Shown here piece after piece: positions 11,186 through 22,343 of a stretch of DNA of 64,000 nucleotides; within the stretch, counting starts at the first letter, position 1; every line of letters begins with the position of its first letter. Under the pieces are notes generated by a model. That model did no database searches. It saw nothing but the letters and a program-made list of their open reading frames with translations, and was not told where the DNA came from. Made by a program: the position numbers and the translations under genes. The DNA comes from Sordariomycetes sp. S80-01Y (taxonomy: Eukaryota > Ascomycota > Sordariomycetes): NCBI GenBank assembly GCA_037042185.1, contig JAXQJY010000031.1, positions 62,001-126,000 of the forward strand, given 5' to 3'.

Positions 11186-11796
11186 TGGCGTCCAACAACG
11201 ATCAGCACCAGACGAAGCCCCGCGACCGCTTAAGGAGACACCCGCGGACCTACACGCTCTCGAACAAGGGCTCAAACTAGCAGTCAGAACCACCGCTCGT
11301 GAGCTAGACGAGTTACACAAGAGCATATTACAAAGAAATAGAGATGGGAATTGAGAGTCTTGATTCGAAGCCTCCAAAAGGCAGGCTGTTGGAAAGCCCC
11401 TGAGCTCATCGATGTCGATCCAAAAGCCCAGCGCTCCAAGCTTCTCCGGTGTCAGTAGGCATCATTGCGATGTGTCACACGGCGTACACACCTTCCATTC
11501 TGACGGCGCTTCTGCGTCTCATCAGGAACCTCTTTCTCCCCAGAGGCCGGACGGCAGTCGTTGTGTTCAAAACAGGTCCGCGAACAAGACACGTCGCCGG
11601 ACGCGCCGAGTCAATGAGTCCTGGCGTGGACCTCAAAATTCGAAGCCCGCGACGCGCACCTGGACAGTGTGCCTCGGCGCCGTTCAAGGAGGCACCCCCC
11701 CTCGTCAAGCCCGAACCCATCGATGACGTGCCGAGAGAATGTTGCCACGGGTCCGTGGGAGGATGCAACCTTTACGGGGAAGCAGGGGAGGAGTAG
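11186..11796 (+). pseudogene. Decayed or mis-sequenced small gene of unknown family
   Basis: Three consecutive plus-strand pieces look coding but lie in different frames. The first starts MASNNDQHQTKPRDRL and passes into a helical stretch (ADLHALEQGLKLAVRTTARE). The second reads VLIRSLQKAGCWKAPELIDV, and the third SVGIIAMCHTAYTPSILTAL followed by LLRLIRNLFLPRGRTAVVVF. No intron with sound ends joins them, so I read about two frame breaks. The third piece runs on to a TAG at 11794-11796. I recognise no family. The pieces could also be chance; composition and apparent amphipathic patterning are the only support. Confidence 0.3.
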
Positions 11797-12371
11797 AAAG
11801 GACAAGAGTGACACGTCATGAGGCTCAATTCCTTGCAGGGATAAGGTCCACGCAGACGTGGTTATGACAAATGGGAGATTTGTCGGCAGTTCTGTAGGAG
11901 TTTGCTGGTGAAGGTGTAGTTGGTATATCAGGAGTCTGGCATTGTTTGGGCTGAAGCTCGCAAACGTGGGACCTATGGCGAGGTGCAGTGACGTTTCGGC
12001 GGCGGTAGTTTGCGCGCATGCGTGCCTCACTCACGATTTACATCTGATACTGTACATAGATTGTCCTGATGACTACTGTTTACCCCTTGCGACCATCTAT
12101 TCCCCTTCATGTCGGCACCACCGCCATCTACGGTGCCATATCCCGGACGCTGCGGGGCCGCGATCGGCTCCACGCGGACGGATCCGGAGTCTTGGATTAC
12201 CTGGTTTGGTAAAACCTGCGGAAAAGAATCGGCCGGTGGCGTCGGGGATCCAGCCGGCGGGGAGGTGGGGGTTGCACAGTACATCACTATCACAAACACC
12301 TTTATTGCAGTCTTGGCACTCACTAAAAAGAAGTCCCAGATTACTCTAGCATGTGCCATTTATCTGTCTAC
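11797..12371. other. Spacer between two convergent decayed genes
   Basis: About 570 bp. On the minus strand a short frame near 12200-12359 contains a hydrophobic stretch (FLVSAKTAIKVFVIVMYCA), possibly a membrane segment of a lost reading frame. Nothing else is supported. Confidence 0.3.
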
Positions 12372-14586
12372 CTAGTTCGGCATTGCAAAAGGCACCTCGG
12401 GCCCCTGGAGCGTCGAGTGGCCGTATCCCTGACTGATCTCAAGATCCATCCAGTACCAGCGCTCGACGATGGTGCTTGGGACAAAGGTCCAAGAAATGGC
12501 TTGCGCTACAGGACTCTCAGTGACTACATAGTAGCAGTTCACGATGCCGCACGCCTTACCGTTCGTGCCGATGTTCTCGGTCGTCTTCTCAAGGTCCGAC
12601 CAGAAGAGACTGTCCTTCAGGGCAGAGATGACGCGGCGTCGATTGGTCAGGTCGCGTGCTCGGTGGCCTTCTCCCTCGTACTAAACAAGAGTGAGTTGGT
12701 CAAGGAAACACTGGCAGAAGTCGCCGAGGAAGGCCTGGACATCCTCTTGTGACAACTTAGCGAGATCGCCCGCGCAAGACACACCAGTCTCGCTCAAGAC
12801 GTTCTGCGTCGCCTCCATAGTTCGCGCGATCGCCATTACTCCCGCAAAATTGATCAGAATGGTGCCATCAGTCACAAGGACATTACCCGGGGGTTGAGCA
12901 TCGGGAGCACGCCCCATGTAATAGTCCAATGCGGCCACTACAATCTCCAAGAAGACCCAGATGCCTCCCTGCGATGACATCGCCGAGACCAGAAGACACG
13001 AGCATTCGAACGCGAGCGCTTGCGAGTGCCCAGAGCAGCACTCGATGAATCGCACCATCCTTTCATGTCGACAGAGAGGATAGCAGCGACGACCGTCTTT
13101 GCGAGTGCGACTAACGATGTCTCTGACGGCGTCAGGACGAGCTTCACTAGCCTTGCATCGAACCCAAAAATCGGGAGCAACTGCCAAGCAGCATCTGCCC
13201 CATGTTCGCCAAGCATAAGCTCCGGCTGGGCGGAGCCAGGTGGCCACGACACTATCTCCTTCATTCTCAGCAGCCAACGATGACCCGCAAAGGCAGCATC
13301 TAGCGGTACGCAGAGAGACAGCAGATCCCATGCCCTGGGAATTTCCAAGCAGGCCATCCCATGATCATCCCCTGCACTCCGTGAGACGACACTTGGTGCA
13401 GCGCCCCCAGGTGCTCGCCTTCAACAAAGTCGCTCCACGACCCGTCGCCGTGTGCGCAGAAGCCCTCAGCATCGGCGCTTCGGTAGAGCCAGGAGATCTG
13501 CAGCTGGCGGTGCCTGGCATGGAGCATTTTACGTCAAGTGCCTAGGTCAGTCTCTCTCTTATTCTTTTGCAGATAGCCCTCAGTTGCAGTGACGACGTGC
13601 ACGTAGTCAAAGCCACGTACAGGGCAGTACCAGCCAAATTCAACCGGGACGTAAAACAGCGACACCTTGGGGCAATTGCGGTTGGGGGCGGCGAGCAGAT
13701 CCCGAACTTTGCCCTCACTAAGCTCTGCGAGACGGTACGCCAGAGCCATGCCCTGTTCGAAGTTTGAAGGGTCTAACTTGTAATTATCGTTGTCATCATC
13801 TGTATAGATGAATACAATGGTGTGGGTTCCATCACTGGCCTCGCTGATTGTTTCCATAAGAACCGAATAATGTTGGCCCTCTTCGTCTTCCCCTAGGTTG
13901 ACCCAGGTGAAGCCATCTCTAGTCAGTTGCTGTCGGACGTCGAACATGAGGCATGGCGTGCCATGAAGGCTAGCCATGGACTCGGAGGTCCCGATGCCTC
14001 CGTCTGTGACGACGCCGAGGATGCGCACGCGGCCATCATCAGCGCTCGTCTTCTTCTCAGCCCACGTGTACATGGCTGTCAGCAGGAGGCAGTATTCTAC
14101 CGACAGGAGAGGATCTTCGTCAACGACAAAGAGAAATCCACGAGGAAGCTTCCCATCTTCCTCCCAGTCTTCAGCCTCGGTGCGACCAGAGTCAGCGGGG
14201 CCGGAGCCCATGTCGATGTTCTCCGCCAACATCGTTGCGGCTTCAGCGTACGGATACACCATATGTTTATACGAAGGCGGGGCCTGTCTTTCTGACACCT
14301 GGAGGCTGGCTCTCTGTGAGCTGGCCTCGTCGGTATTCATCAAGTCAACAGCCCGGGTGCAGTGCACGACGAGCAGCTCGTGGTCGCGCTCCGTCACGGC
14401 CGCCCAGAGCAGAGGCGGGATGAGGCGCGTCTTGCCGCTCGCAATCTCGCCGCTGGCCACTGCGAACGCGAATGAGGAGTCGCTCGTCACCCATTGCGCA
14501 ATTTGGCTCATGTCGGCCTCGAGTCGGTCTCTGTTCATTACATAGGGGTTGCCAGCGCTGGCGATCGGCTCGGGTTGCGAAGTCAT
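12372..14586 (-). pseudogene. DExD/H helicase-like ATPase gene, apparently broken
   Basis: A clean 350-residue frame starts at 14586 with MTSQPEPIASAGNPYVMNRD. It carries SF2-helicase-like motifs in order: a Walker-A-like ASGKTRLIPP near residue 48, HCTRAVDL where motif Ia would lie, FLFVVDEDPLL in the place of DEAH (a DEDP variant), and RILGVVTDG near motif III. Coding character then continues downstream in other frames: QLQISWLYRSADAEG and HGVQGMIMG, then WDLLSLCVPLDAAFAG to VVAAILSVDMKG, then MVRFIECCSGHS onward, and finally FWSDLEKTTENIG to a stop at 12372-12374. About three or four frame breaks separate the pieces, and no convincing introns fit them. It is either a dying gene or a poorly sequenced one. 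The exact family is not recognised. Confidence 0.5.
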
Positions 14587-14670
14587 GATTGGAATGAGCT
14601 TGAGCTGTTATTGTCAGCAGATGCAGGTGACTTGGGCGGTACCAGTACTTACCGCGGGTGATGGTTTCAA

Positions 14671-14729
14671 CGTGAATGACGAGAGTAAGGGTGTTTGAAC
14701 GTGAATGACGAGATTGAGGGTGTTTGAAA
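14671..14729. repeat. Imperfect tandem repeat, two copies of about 29 bp
   Basis: Two neighbouring copies share GTGAATGACGAGA followed by a variable triplet and GGGTGTTTGAA. They differ at few positions and lie about 100 bp upstream of the helicase-like start. A role as a regulatory repeat is possible but unproven. Confidence 0.6.
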
Positions 14730-15162
14730 TTTGCACAAGGCGCCTAGTACCAGGTGGCAGCCATCGTGGATGAGCTTCGGGTGACTGGGAGCTGCACCGG
14801 ATAGTTTTAAGTTGCCGTCACCAAGTGCTCAGCCCTTGGTCATAGGCGGCATGGGCCAGTGACGTGCATGAGTGGCTGTTATCTACTTCGCAAATCTATG
14901 CAACGTCTAGGGCAGTGCGACAGTGCCTTGGACTGGTGGATAGACCACGAGCAAAGTTTAACCATGTCAAGGACTATGAACGATCTACACCGGGGTGACA
15001 CAGACATACCATACTAATTCATAAAGATGTACCTAGAGCTTGGAAAAGAGCTCTTTCAGTGCGCAATGCGCGGGAGCACGGGCTGATGACCAGGTAGTCA
15101 ATCCACAAGGGAGTGCTTCGAGCTGCATCTGAGAAAAACGCCTTTAAGGTGGGCTACGCCCT

Positions 15163-15333
15163 GAGGAAACAGCATGTTTTCTCAGCAAAATTGACCCGCA
15201 GAATAGTTGTTTTCGCAGAATCTGAGATAAGCACCCTTTTGGGGGGGGGGGGGGGGGGGGGGGGGTGAATTGCCAGGGAAAACAAGAGGTTGTCTCAGGG
15301 GAAACCCGCACCAGAATCATATTTTCCTCAGGT
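15163..15333. repeat. Imperfect direct repeats flanking a 25-nt poly-G tract
   Basis: The left copy (about 15163-15218) and right copy (about 15273-15333) share in order TCTCAG, ACCCGCA, GAAT and TTTTC followed by a CAG-like end, with small gaps. Between them lies an uninterrupted run of 25 G at 15241-15265. A 10-bp inverted match (CCTGAGGAAA at 15160, TTTCCTCAGG at 15323) also spans the run. No coding sequence or target duplication is visible. It could be an eroded short element or a local duplication; the G run itself may be an assembly artefact. Confidence 0.5.
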
Positions 15334-16098
15334 TACGCGCTAGTCGACCCTTGGAGGCCGAATCGGTCGTAAGATAAACGTGACCGCTTGCATATACCTG
15401 CAGAGGAATTCCGTTGTATCTTGACTCGTACGGTCTCGACGGGACGCTGTTGGGTGACAATGGCGAGTGGACACCGCACTGTCCGTCGCAGTGGCACCAT
15501 CCCCAGCATTAGCTGCGCCGTCGACGCGATCGCATTCGTGTGACAAGATGCAGCAGCACGGCAGTGAGTTTATTAATTGATGCTCTGGCGGCCCTTTGCA
15601 AGGATACGATCACGGATTGGTTCGCGGACAGAATCGATGAACGTACTGATCAGCCTTCTGAGATCCTGAACATAATGTAAATCCCCCAAAGAACGACGCA
15701 AGATGAATGTCCAGAGGAACGCCAGGGAGAACATTTAGACAATGTACATGCTATCAAATAGAATATAGAAGGCCCCAGGACTAGAAACTTCTCTAGAGCG
15801 TGTGCCTGTGCCCAGTCCATAGCAGGTTCCACGCAGGGCGGTCGGCGCGAGTGAGGACCGGACGGCGATGTCGCCTCTGGAAAGTGAATGCGGATACTTC
15901 GCAACCATGTTCCGACAGCCGATCCAGACCAGATCACGGTCAATTAGTGTGAGTTGGCAAGTTCCAATTGCATCGACTTTGACTGTCAGATTCATAGGCT
16001 GCGCTGGGACTCGAAACATCCTGAGTGGAAATGTGCACAATATAAGAGCGTTTGGATGTTTATTTTCCAAGGGTTAACCAAGACCGCCTTCCGCATCC

Positions 16099-17817
16099 TC
16101 AAGCATCGTCAGCCGTAGCCTTGACGCCGACGCCACTAGCAATGACGACTTTGTTCATCTGCTTGCTTCGCTTGACCGGCTTGGGGTCATTGAAGATCTC
16201 TTCCACCTCTTCAAGAGAGCGTCCCTTTGTCTCCACCGTCACAAAATACATCATGCCCCAGTGAGCGAGATGCAGAACGAGAAAGATGGTATAAGCCTTC
16301 CAGCCAATGTTCTTGAGCGCGATGGGCGTCGCGTACAGGTTAACGAAGCTAGCGCAAGCCCCGACGAACTTGTCAGCAGCGATGCCCTTGGCTCGGATGT
16401 CGTTGGACAGGATTTCGGCCGGGTAGAGGGCCTGCAGGGGTGTGATGCAGAAGGAAGAGACGATTCCGTAGCTGAAGATCATGGCGATGAAGGCGTAGCC
16501 CGACGCTTGCGCAATGTGGCCGTTGGCGAGGCCAGCCAGCACGTTGATGGGGATGTAGATGAGGCCCGTGATAAAGATGCCCCAAAGCATGAGTGGCCGC
16601 CGACCCCATTTGTCAACGAAAAGGGCGCCCACTATGCCGCCGGCGAAGCTGAAGACGTTGTTGAGGGCGTTCATGAGGAGCTGCTGCTTGGAGTCGGTGA
16701 TGCCCACCGTTTCGAGGATGCTGGGCAGATAGTACGAGATGACGGCGCCACCCGTGAATTGCGAGAAGACGACAATTAGAAACAGAATGTACATACGATA
16801 CAGATTGGCGCGTGTCGACACAAGGACCTTGTAGTTGTACCACTTGGTGGTGTCGTGCGACTCGCCGTACTCGACTGATTGCCTAATCTCCTCGCATTCG
16901 AGGGCCACGAGCGCCGAATCACCGCTGCCCGCGCCGTGGTATTTAACGAGGATGTTTCGGGCCTTCTCAACGTGCCCTCTCCGCCATAGCCAACGGGGAC
17001 TCTCCGGCAGGATCAGGTGCGCTGTAAGCGCGATGAAGAGTGCCGGGACGGCCTGGATGATGTAAGGAATGCGCCATGCCCAATTGTTTGGGATCTCGGA
17101 TGTGCCGTAGCAGCTCCAGCTCGCGGCTACGGTTGATGTTAGTTGGCGTACAGCTCGAAGAATTCGTACTTACTCAGAGACCCAATGTACCAGCCGAACA
17201 CATTGTACATGCCGCCCGCTATGCCGCGCCAAGTAGGATAGGCAATCTCGACAATATACGTCGGCGCGGCTGTCGTGCACATCGGGACGCCGATACCGAC
17301 GATAAGACGACCAGCGATAAACGTCGATATGGGGAAAGATGAGGCCTGGATGATGGAACCGACTATAATGAAGCAGGACCCAATAACCATGCCACCACGA
17401 CGCCCAAAGGTGTCTAGCACAAATCCAGTGAAGAAGCTGCCGATGATCTGACCAACAGTGTAGATGGCCATGACGAGGCCGATCCTGGAGCCGACCTTTC
17501 CGACTTGAAAATGGTCGTGGAACTGGTCCATTGCGTTGATGGAGCTCATGACGGAACCGTCGTAGCCTCCCATGACGCCGTCTCAAGAATCGTCAGCTTT
17601 ATCCCCTCAATTTGGACTTGAACATACTGAGGGTGGTGAAAATAACGAATCCATAGAGCTGAAGCTGGCTTCGAGCTCGGTAGTTGGGCTGGTCCTTGGT
17701 CACAGCATCCGTCAGTCCTACCGAGAGTACATTGACTTCGGTGGTTTCATTGTCCGCTGGGGAGACCTTCGTCTCCTTCACGGTGTCGATGGTCTTTTCT
17801 TGTTCGGTGGCAGCCAT
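16099..17817 (-). CDS. MFS sugar transporter, lactose-permease-like
   Basis: Exons 17628-17817, 17174-17581 and 16099-17126 join in frame to 541 residues. I chose the ATG at 17817 (MAATEQEK); an upstream GTG in frame is not a likely start. The family marks of fungal sugar porters are present: GYDGSVMSSI after the first helix, GRRGGM in the 2-3 loop, TYIVEIAYPTWRG, PESPRWLWRRG before the central loop, DKWGRRPLMLWG, and VETKGRSLEEVEEIF at the end. About twelve membrane helices are expected. It should sit in the plasma membrane and co-transport a sugar with protons. The closest feel is the lactose-permease/LAC12-like group, but the substrate is not fixed by sequence. Confidence 0.92.
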
Positions 17818-19046
17818 CTTGTCGCGCACAACGGTGGGGATACAGCGTTTGCGGGGGGGTTAGGGATCTTCTAGCCTCTTTATACCGCAACCCCTTCTGG
17901 AACGGCAATTTATAAGAGCGGCCTCCCCAGAATCCAGCAATCTCTGACGCAACGTAACCCACGGTCCCAGCAACGGAAAACTGGTCGGCTTTCCGATGCC
18001 CTGCAAGTCCCCGCACGACCCAACCCCCACCGGAATCCGGGGTAGTCGACACGGGTTGCGGGGTGAGGAGATAGTCGATGGTCTGTACCACTGCTGTTTT
18101 GATGGGTGTAATTTCAGCTGGAACTGGTCGCAATTAGTCCAGTGTTGCCGTCCGCCGTTCATTCCCCTACGGACGGTCTTTGATCGCCGCGGAGAGGCTA
18201 CGAACTCATCATAGCTGGTTAGAGCACAGTCCCCCAGAAGCCGTTTATTGGACGCTATTTCAGATAAGCATATCATGTGGGGGTTTGCTGCATGGCATCG
18301 ACAAAGGTGCCATTAGCTCGCACACAAAGCTCGCAACCCTCGAGTGCGGGGGCGCCGAAGTCCTGATAGTGCGACAGCCGCACCATCTCTATTTGCCGCC
18401 GGCTGATAGACGCTTAGGAAGTTACGAGCTGCAAGAGTGCCCATTGATGGAAAATTGCCACGAGCCAGTGTGCTGGGATACAACAAGAATGTTTCCCTGG
18501 TTTTTTGCTCACATGACCCATGGCAGGATCAAGAGACGCATGGGCAGCGATCCAGCCACATGGACTCTCGGCTGAATACGTAGATTTTATGTGGTCTCGA
18601 ATGCGATTGGACCGATGTTACACAGGGTCTCGGTTTGGTTCCCGGCTGGTAAAATCCCAAGTTCGATGGCCTCTGATCATGTTTCTTGATTTCAGAACAG
18701 AGTTGACATGTTCAGCGACAGAACCTGGGCAAAGGATCTTCCGCTTCAGCGTGCCTATACTACATCGCCCCCAGCCCTCCCAGCTGAATGCTCGAAGCAT
18801 CTCACGCGAAGGAATGGCCTCGATCTCACCATTTCTCACAGAAGCCTCTACGCTGGCCAGACAATAGCTCCGAATGCCGCCGAGCTGCTGCTCGCCCGAG
18901 ACCATAATGACCTTCGCCGCATACCTATGGAGCATAGGGTCTTCTGTTGGATTGCTGACCACCAAGGATTACTAACCCCTTGGCAGAGCGGTCGCCGATG
19001 CCCTTGGCTTACCAAGAGAACACAGAACCTTTTCTCGTCATTTACA
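17818..19046. other. Intergenic stretch between transporter promoter and P450 pseudogene end
   Basis: About 1.2 kb. Apart from the transporter promoter I see no gene, repeat or element end. Short open frames have no domain. Confidence 0.45.
17878..17884 (-). promoter_or_regulatory. TATA box of the lactose-permease-like gene
   Basis: Reads TATAAAG on the minus strand, about 61 bp upstream of the ATG at 17817. Confidence 0.45.
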
Positions 19047-20310
19047 TCATCTAGCCGTCACAGAGACATCAAATCCTGTCATCATCCAGAAGGCAGCGCT
19101 GTGCATCTCCTTGATAGGCATCGTGGGGTCGCAGATGGTGAAATCGTACCGTCTCAGAAGCTGTGGGCCCATTGTACTCCTACGAAGATACTATAGCTCA
19201 CCTTGGGCAGCGCCTTGCTCAACTGCATGAAGGCTAGGTCCCCCCCCCCCCCCCCCCCAGGCACTTGTATCTGCCGTATCCGAACAGCGCTTCGAGAGCC
19301 GCGGCCATTTCAGCATACCTCACTTGATCCACCTCTAGCCACCGCTCGGGCCTGAAGATGTGTGCATCCGAGCCCCAGTGTTGTTTGCTTCTCAAAATTC
19401 CCCAGCCGTCCATGCCAATCTGTGTGCCCGGCGGCAGATCAAGTCCGGCCGAGATGTCGCCCGTGGCCGGTACCGATTTGTTCAGCAGCGGCGTCTGCGA
19501 AGCGAAAATGCGCATGCCCTCCCGGATAACAGCCTGGGGATACGGCATGCGCTTGGCCTCTGCGTCGCGGATGGGAGTACTCGCTTTCCCTTCGTCGACG
19601 GCTGTTTCGATCTCAGAGCGAAGCCGATTGTACATGCGAGGTGCCGATAGAATGTACAGCATGGCCATTCGTAGCGCCACGGCGACAGAATCTGTTCCGG
19701 CGACCCTGGATTTATCAGCTTTGTGCATCAGAGCATAGTGAATATCTACGCCTAAACCAAGGCCTCGCTGGTGGTCTCCTTCTTTGTGGCACCATGCTTG
19801 AGAAAGGGTTCGCAATCATGTCATTCCGGGGCTTCGAGTCTGGACTCAAGCGCTCCTCGAGAGTGAGAGTGTCCTGCGCGGCCCTAAGCGGACCAGCACT
19901 GCAAATCTGTTCCGGCCTCCCATCACTGACTTGATGGAGCATCCTAGACCGACTTTATCCGTCGCCTTAGGAAGCGCCTCACAAAATGGCCAACGCCTCA
20001 CAAAATGGCCAACGCTGCACAAGTTTCGCGAGAAAGGGAAACGTCGCACACGTCGAGGCCATGGGGAAGAATCCCTCGTTCCACTTGAGCCAGCCAAAGA
20101 CATCGGTACCGTGGTCCAAGAAGCCGAAGGGTTTCCCGAACGTCATGTCTCCCACGATGTCCAGGGCTAAGAATTGCGTGACAACCGCTAAGTCCATGAC
20201 TCGATGGGTGCCATCGGTGCATAGATACTGCTCGCCGATGATGCGGAATAGCCGCGTCAGCTGACGGTTCACTGCTTCTTCCTGAGACTCTACGATAGCC
20301 AGTCTGCGGC
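19047..20310 (-). pseudogene. Broken cytochrome P450 gene (second P450)
   Basis: The minus strand carries the C-terminal two thirds of a P450: MNRQLTRLFRIIGEQYL, then LALDIVGDMTFGKPFGFLDH, FPFLAKLVQRWPF, a KHGATKKETTSEAL stretch, AGTDS (I helix), EGMR (ExxR), FRPERW, the heme loop FGYGRYKCLG, and a tail DLAFMQLSKALPK joined by an intron to LLRRYDFTICDP and a stop at 19047-19049. The N-terminal ~150 residues are missing. A 19-bp tandem duplication (19975-20012) shifts the frame, at least one further single-frame shift lies near 19820, and a run of 19 C on the plus strand (19240-19258) sits directly after the heme cysteine codon and throws the tail out of frame. It resembles the pisatin-demethylase-like P450 group. 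It is non-functional as given, unless the homopolymer and duplication are assembly errors. Confidence 0.8.
19240..19258. repeat. Poly-C run of 19 nt inside the P450 heme region
   Basis: Nineteen consecutive C on the plus strand. On the coding strand this is a G run right after the codons for CL of the heme loop. Relatives need only a short G-rich codon pair here (Gly plus a basic residue). Confidence 0.9.
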
Positions 20311-20541
20311 ACGGTACTCTTGTGAAGCGCCCAAGTTAGTGCGGAGGCCGGTCGCTCAATTATTGAGGCCTCAGTAACCAAAACCTCCAGCAGAAGCCTC
20401 ACAGGGCACACAGCTTGCGTCCTACAGCCTGTGCACTGCGCCGATCAAGCACAACGGTCGGGCTCACAGCAATCAGGATCTATTTGTTTTACTCGGTCCA
20501 CCGCACCACCGCTCGGCGCTGCGTGGTCATTTACTGTCCGG

Positions 20542-22070
20542 TTAAATGCTGAACCCATGCAAACTATCCTCATGTTCGAGATTCCAAGCCCTCCCGATCA
20601 ATCGCTGGATTTTGCCTGCGTCCGAAACGCCGCCATACTTCGCCAACGCCAACGTCTTCGCCTCGAGCTCGGACCTGGACCGGTTAGTATTCATCAATGA
20701 AGCGGCAACATCACAAACCTGGTCAGCGGTAGCTCCGGGTCGCCCTTTGCAAACGACACGGACTCTGTGAACTTCTTCCCCGACTTGGTCGTGACGATGA
20801 CCGTGCCCTGCCACTTTTCCGGAAACGCACGGTCTATCTCGGGGTCCAGCTCCATGCTGACTCGTTCCTGAAACTCGCGCAGCGACGGGTCCTTCAGAGC
20901 GTCCTCGGTGAAGTCCGTAATCATGGCCTGCCCGTTCTTGGCCGCCACCGCGAGGACAAATCCCATCGAGAACTTGCTCTGGTGCACGGTCTCACCGGCC
21001 CCGCTCAGCCCGAGGACATCGAAGGCGGCCTGGTATGTCCGTGTGACCACCGAATTGATATCGTCAAAGGCCACCGCGTTCTTCTTCATCAGGCTCAAGA
21101 GTGCGTCCACGCTGGGGTGCGTGTGTCTGCACGAGGCGTGCCACTTGAAGCTCGAGCGGACCAGCGCGTAATCGACGCCGAGATTTCGATCAATCGCCTC
21201 GGGAATTGTTTGTCCCGGAACCAGGGCGGCACCCATCGCCCTCGGCCCCTCGAGGATATCGCGTGGTCCTAGCAGACCGTCGTGGGCGGTGTAGGCCGCA
21301 AAGATGCCGTCGAAGCATGCTTTTCCGGTATGTACTTGCTTAGAATGCGCCGCGTCCAGGAGAAACTGCCAGAGACCCGCTGCTTGGGTCCCCGCCGTGC
21401 CGATGGCTGAGAGGGTCTTCTCGGGGTCGAGCTTGAGCAGATGTGCCGATGCCGCTGCGACGCCCAGGGTGCCCGCAGTGCCGGTGGTGTGGAAGTTCTA
21501 CGAGGTCAGCTTGTTCTGTTTTCCGACCAAAGCAACATTACCTCGTAGTGGCTCTTCCCGAGAAATTCGCCCGTTCGACACCCTACCTCGTAGCCTACAA
21601 TGCATGCTGCGATGAAGTCCTTCCCACTAGCCTCGACGTCCTGCGCGACAGCCAGCGCCGCGGGGAAGATGACGGTGGCCTGGCGTGTCAGTGATGCGCG
21701 GCAAGCGGAGGTTGGGTCTTACGGGGTGCGTGATGCTGCTCATGTGCAGATCATCCTGCTCGACAACGTGCGAAGCGGCGGCGTTGATCATGCTCGTAAA
21801 GGCTGGACTCGACTTGACTCCGAGCGAGGCGTCGACGAGGTCGCATTTCCCCGAAGTCGGACCCATCTTGGCTGAGAAGCGAGAGATGGCCGCGACAGCA
21901 GGATGGTTTCGACCAGCGATGGCGCATCCCAGCCAGTCGAGGAACAGCTCCTCGGTCCTCCGCACGGCGTCCTGCGGTATGTCTCTGAACTGCAGAGTTG
22001 CAGCCCAGTGAGCAAGGCGCTCTGTGCGTGTCTGCGAAGCCATCGTAGCGAATCTCCGTATCGAATTCAT
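20542..22070 (-). CDS. MmgE/PrpD family enzyme
   Basis: Four exons (21723-22070, 21542-21679, 20719-21497, 20542-20674) join in frame to 465 residues. The last intron has a textbook ACTAAC branch site. MmgE/PrpD proteins include 2-methylcitrate dehydratase, cis-aconitate decarboxylase and related lyases acting on small di- or tricarboxylates. The family marks are LFLDWLGCAIAGR, the acid-rich active-site segment VEQDDLHMSSITHP, ACIVGYEVGCRTG, TTGTAGTLGVAAA, KWHASCRHTHPSVDAL and a C-terminal AKYGGVSDAGKIQRL. I chose the ATG at 22070 (MNSIRRFATM), which gives a basic N-terminus that could target mitochondria. A start at 22043 is also possible. The tone is close to bacterial homologues, so transfer is conceivable. 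The substrate is unknown. Confidence 0.92.
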
Positions 22071-22343
22071 GATGGACAGCCTGCGAGCCGTGACGTTGAT
22101 CCTCGAGTTGGAGAGGACCTCTTGTGATATGCGGGGTTGAATAGCCGACTTGGTCGAGTTGCCGGGAATGCGGGATGCGGGGCCCCAGATCGCCTCGGTT
22201 CCCGTACAGGTCAGCAATGCGTGCGGACATGCATGGGTCATCCGAAACATATAACGGGACGCCTCAGGCCCAAAGTTTCTGTCCGGTACTTTCGGGGGAC
22301 AGAGCTTTGAGAAGTCCATCGCGTCAACTCTCCGCGCCAAGTC
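22071..22343. promoter_or_regulatory. Short divergent promoter shared by MmgE/PrpD and DUF4334 genes
   Basis: Only 273 bp separate the two divergent start codons, so both genes probably share control elements. No clear TATA box is seen. The arrangement suggests co-regulation and perhaps a shared pathway, which is inference. Confidence 0.5.

Larger units (their letters stand above)
14587..16098. other. Intergenic stretch with short repeats and a long poly-G run
   Basis: About 1.5 kb. It contains an imperfect short tandem repeat (14671-14729), a pair of imperfect direct repeats around a 25-nt G run (15163-15333), and otherwise no gene. The first few hundred bases would be the promoter of the helicase-like gene. 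The last ~500 bp are the 3' flank of the sugar transporter. Confidence 0.45.

Noticed and set aside
15160-15333. Considered as the ends of an LTR element or a complete transposon
   Set aside because: The repeats are only about 60 bp, imperfect, and enclose no coding sequence, primer site or target duplication.
9614-16098. Considered repeat-induced point mutation as the cause of the broken genes
   Set aside because: The region is not AT-rich and does not show the TpA enrichment and C-to-T stop pattern; the breaks are mostly frame changes.
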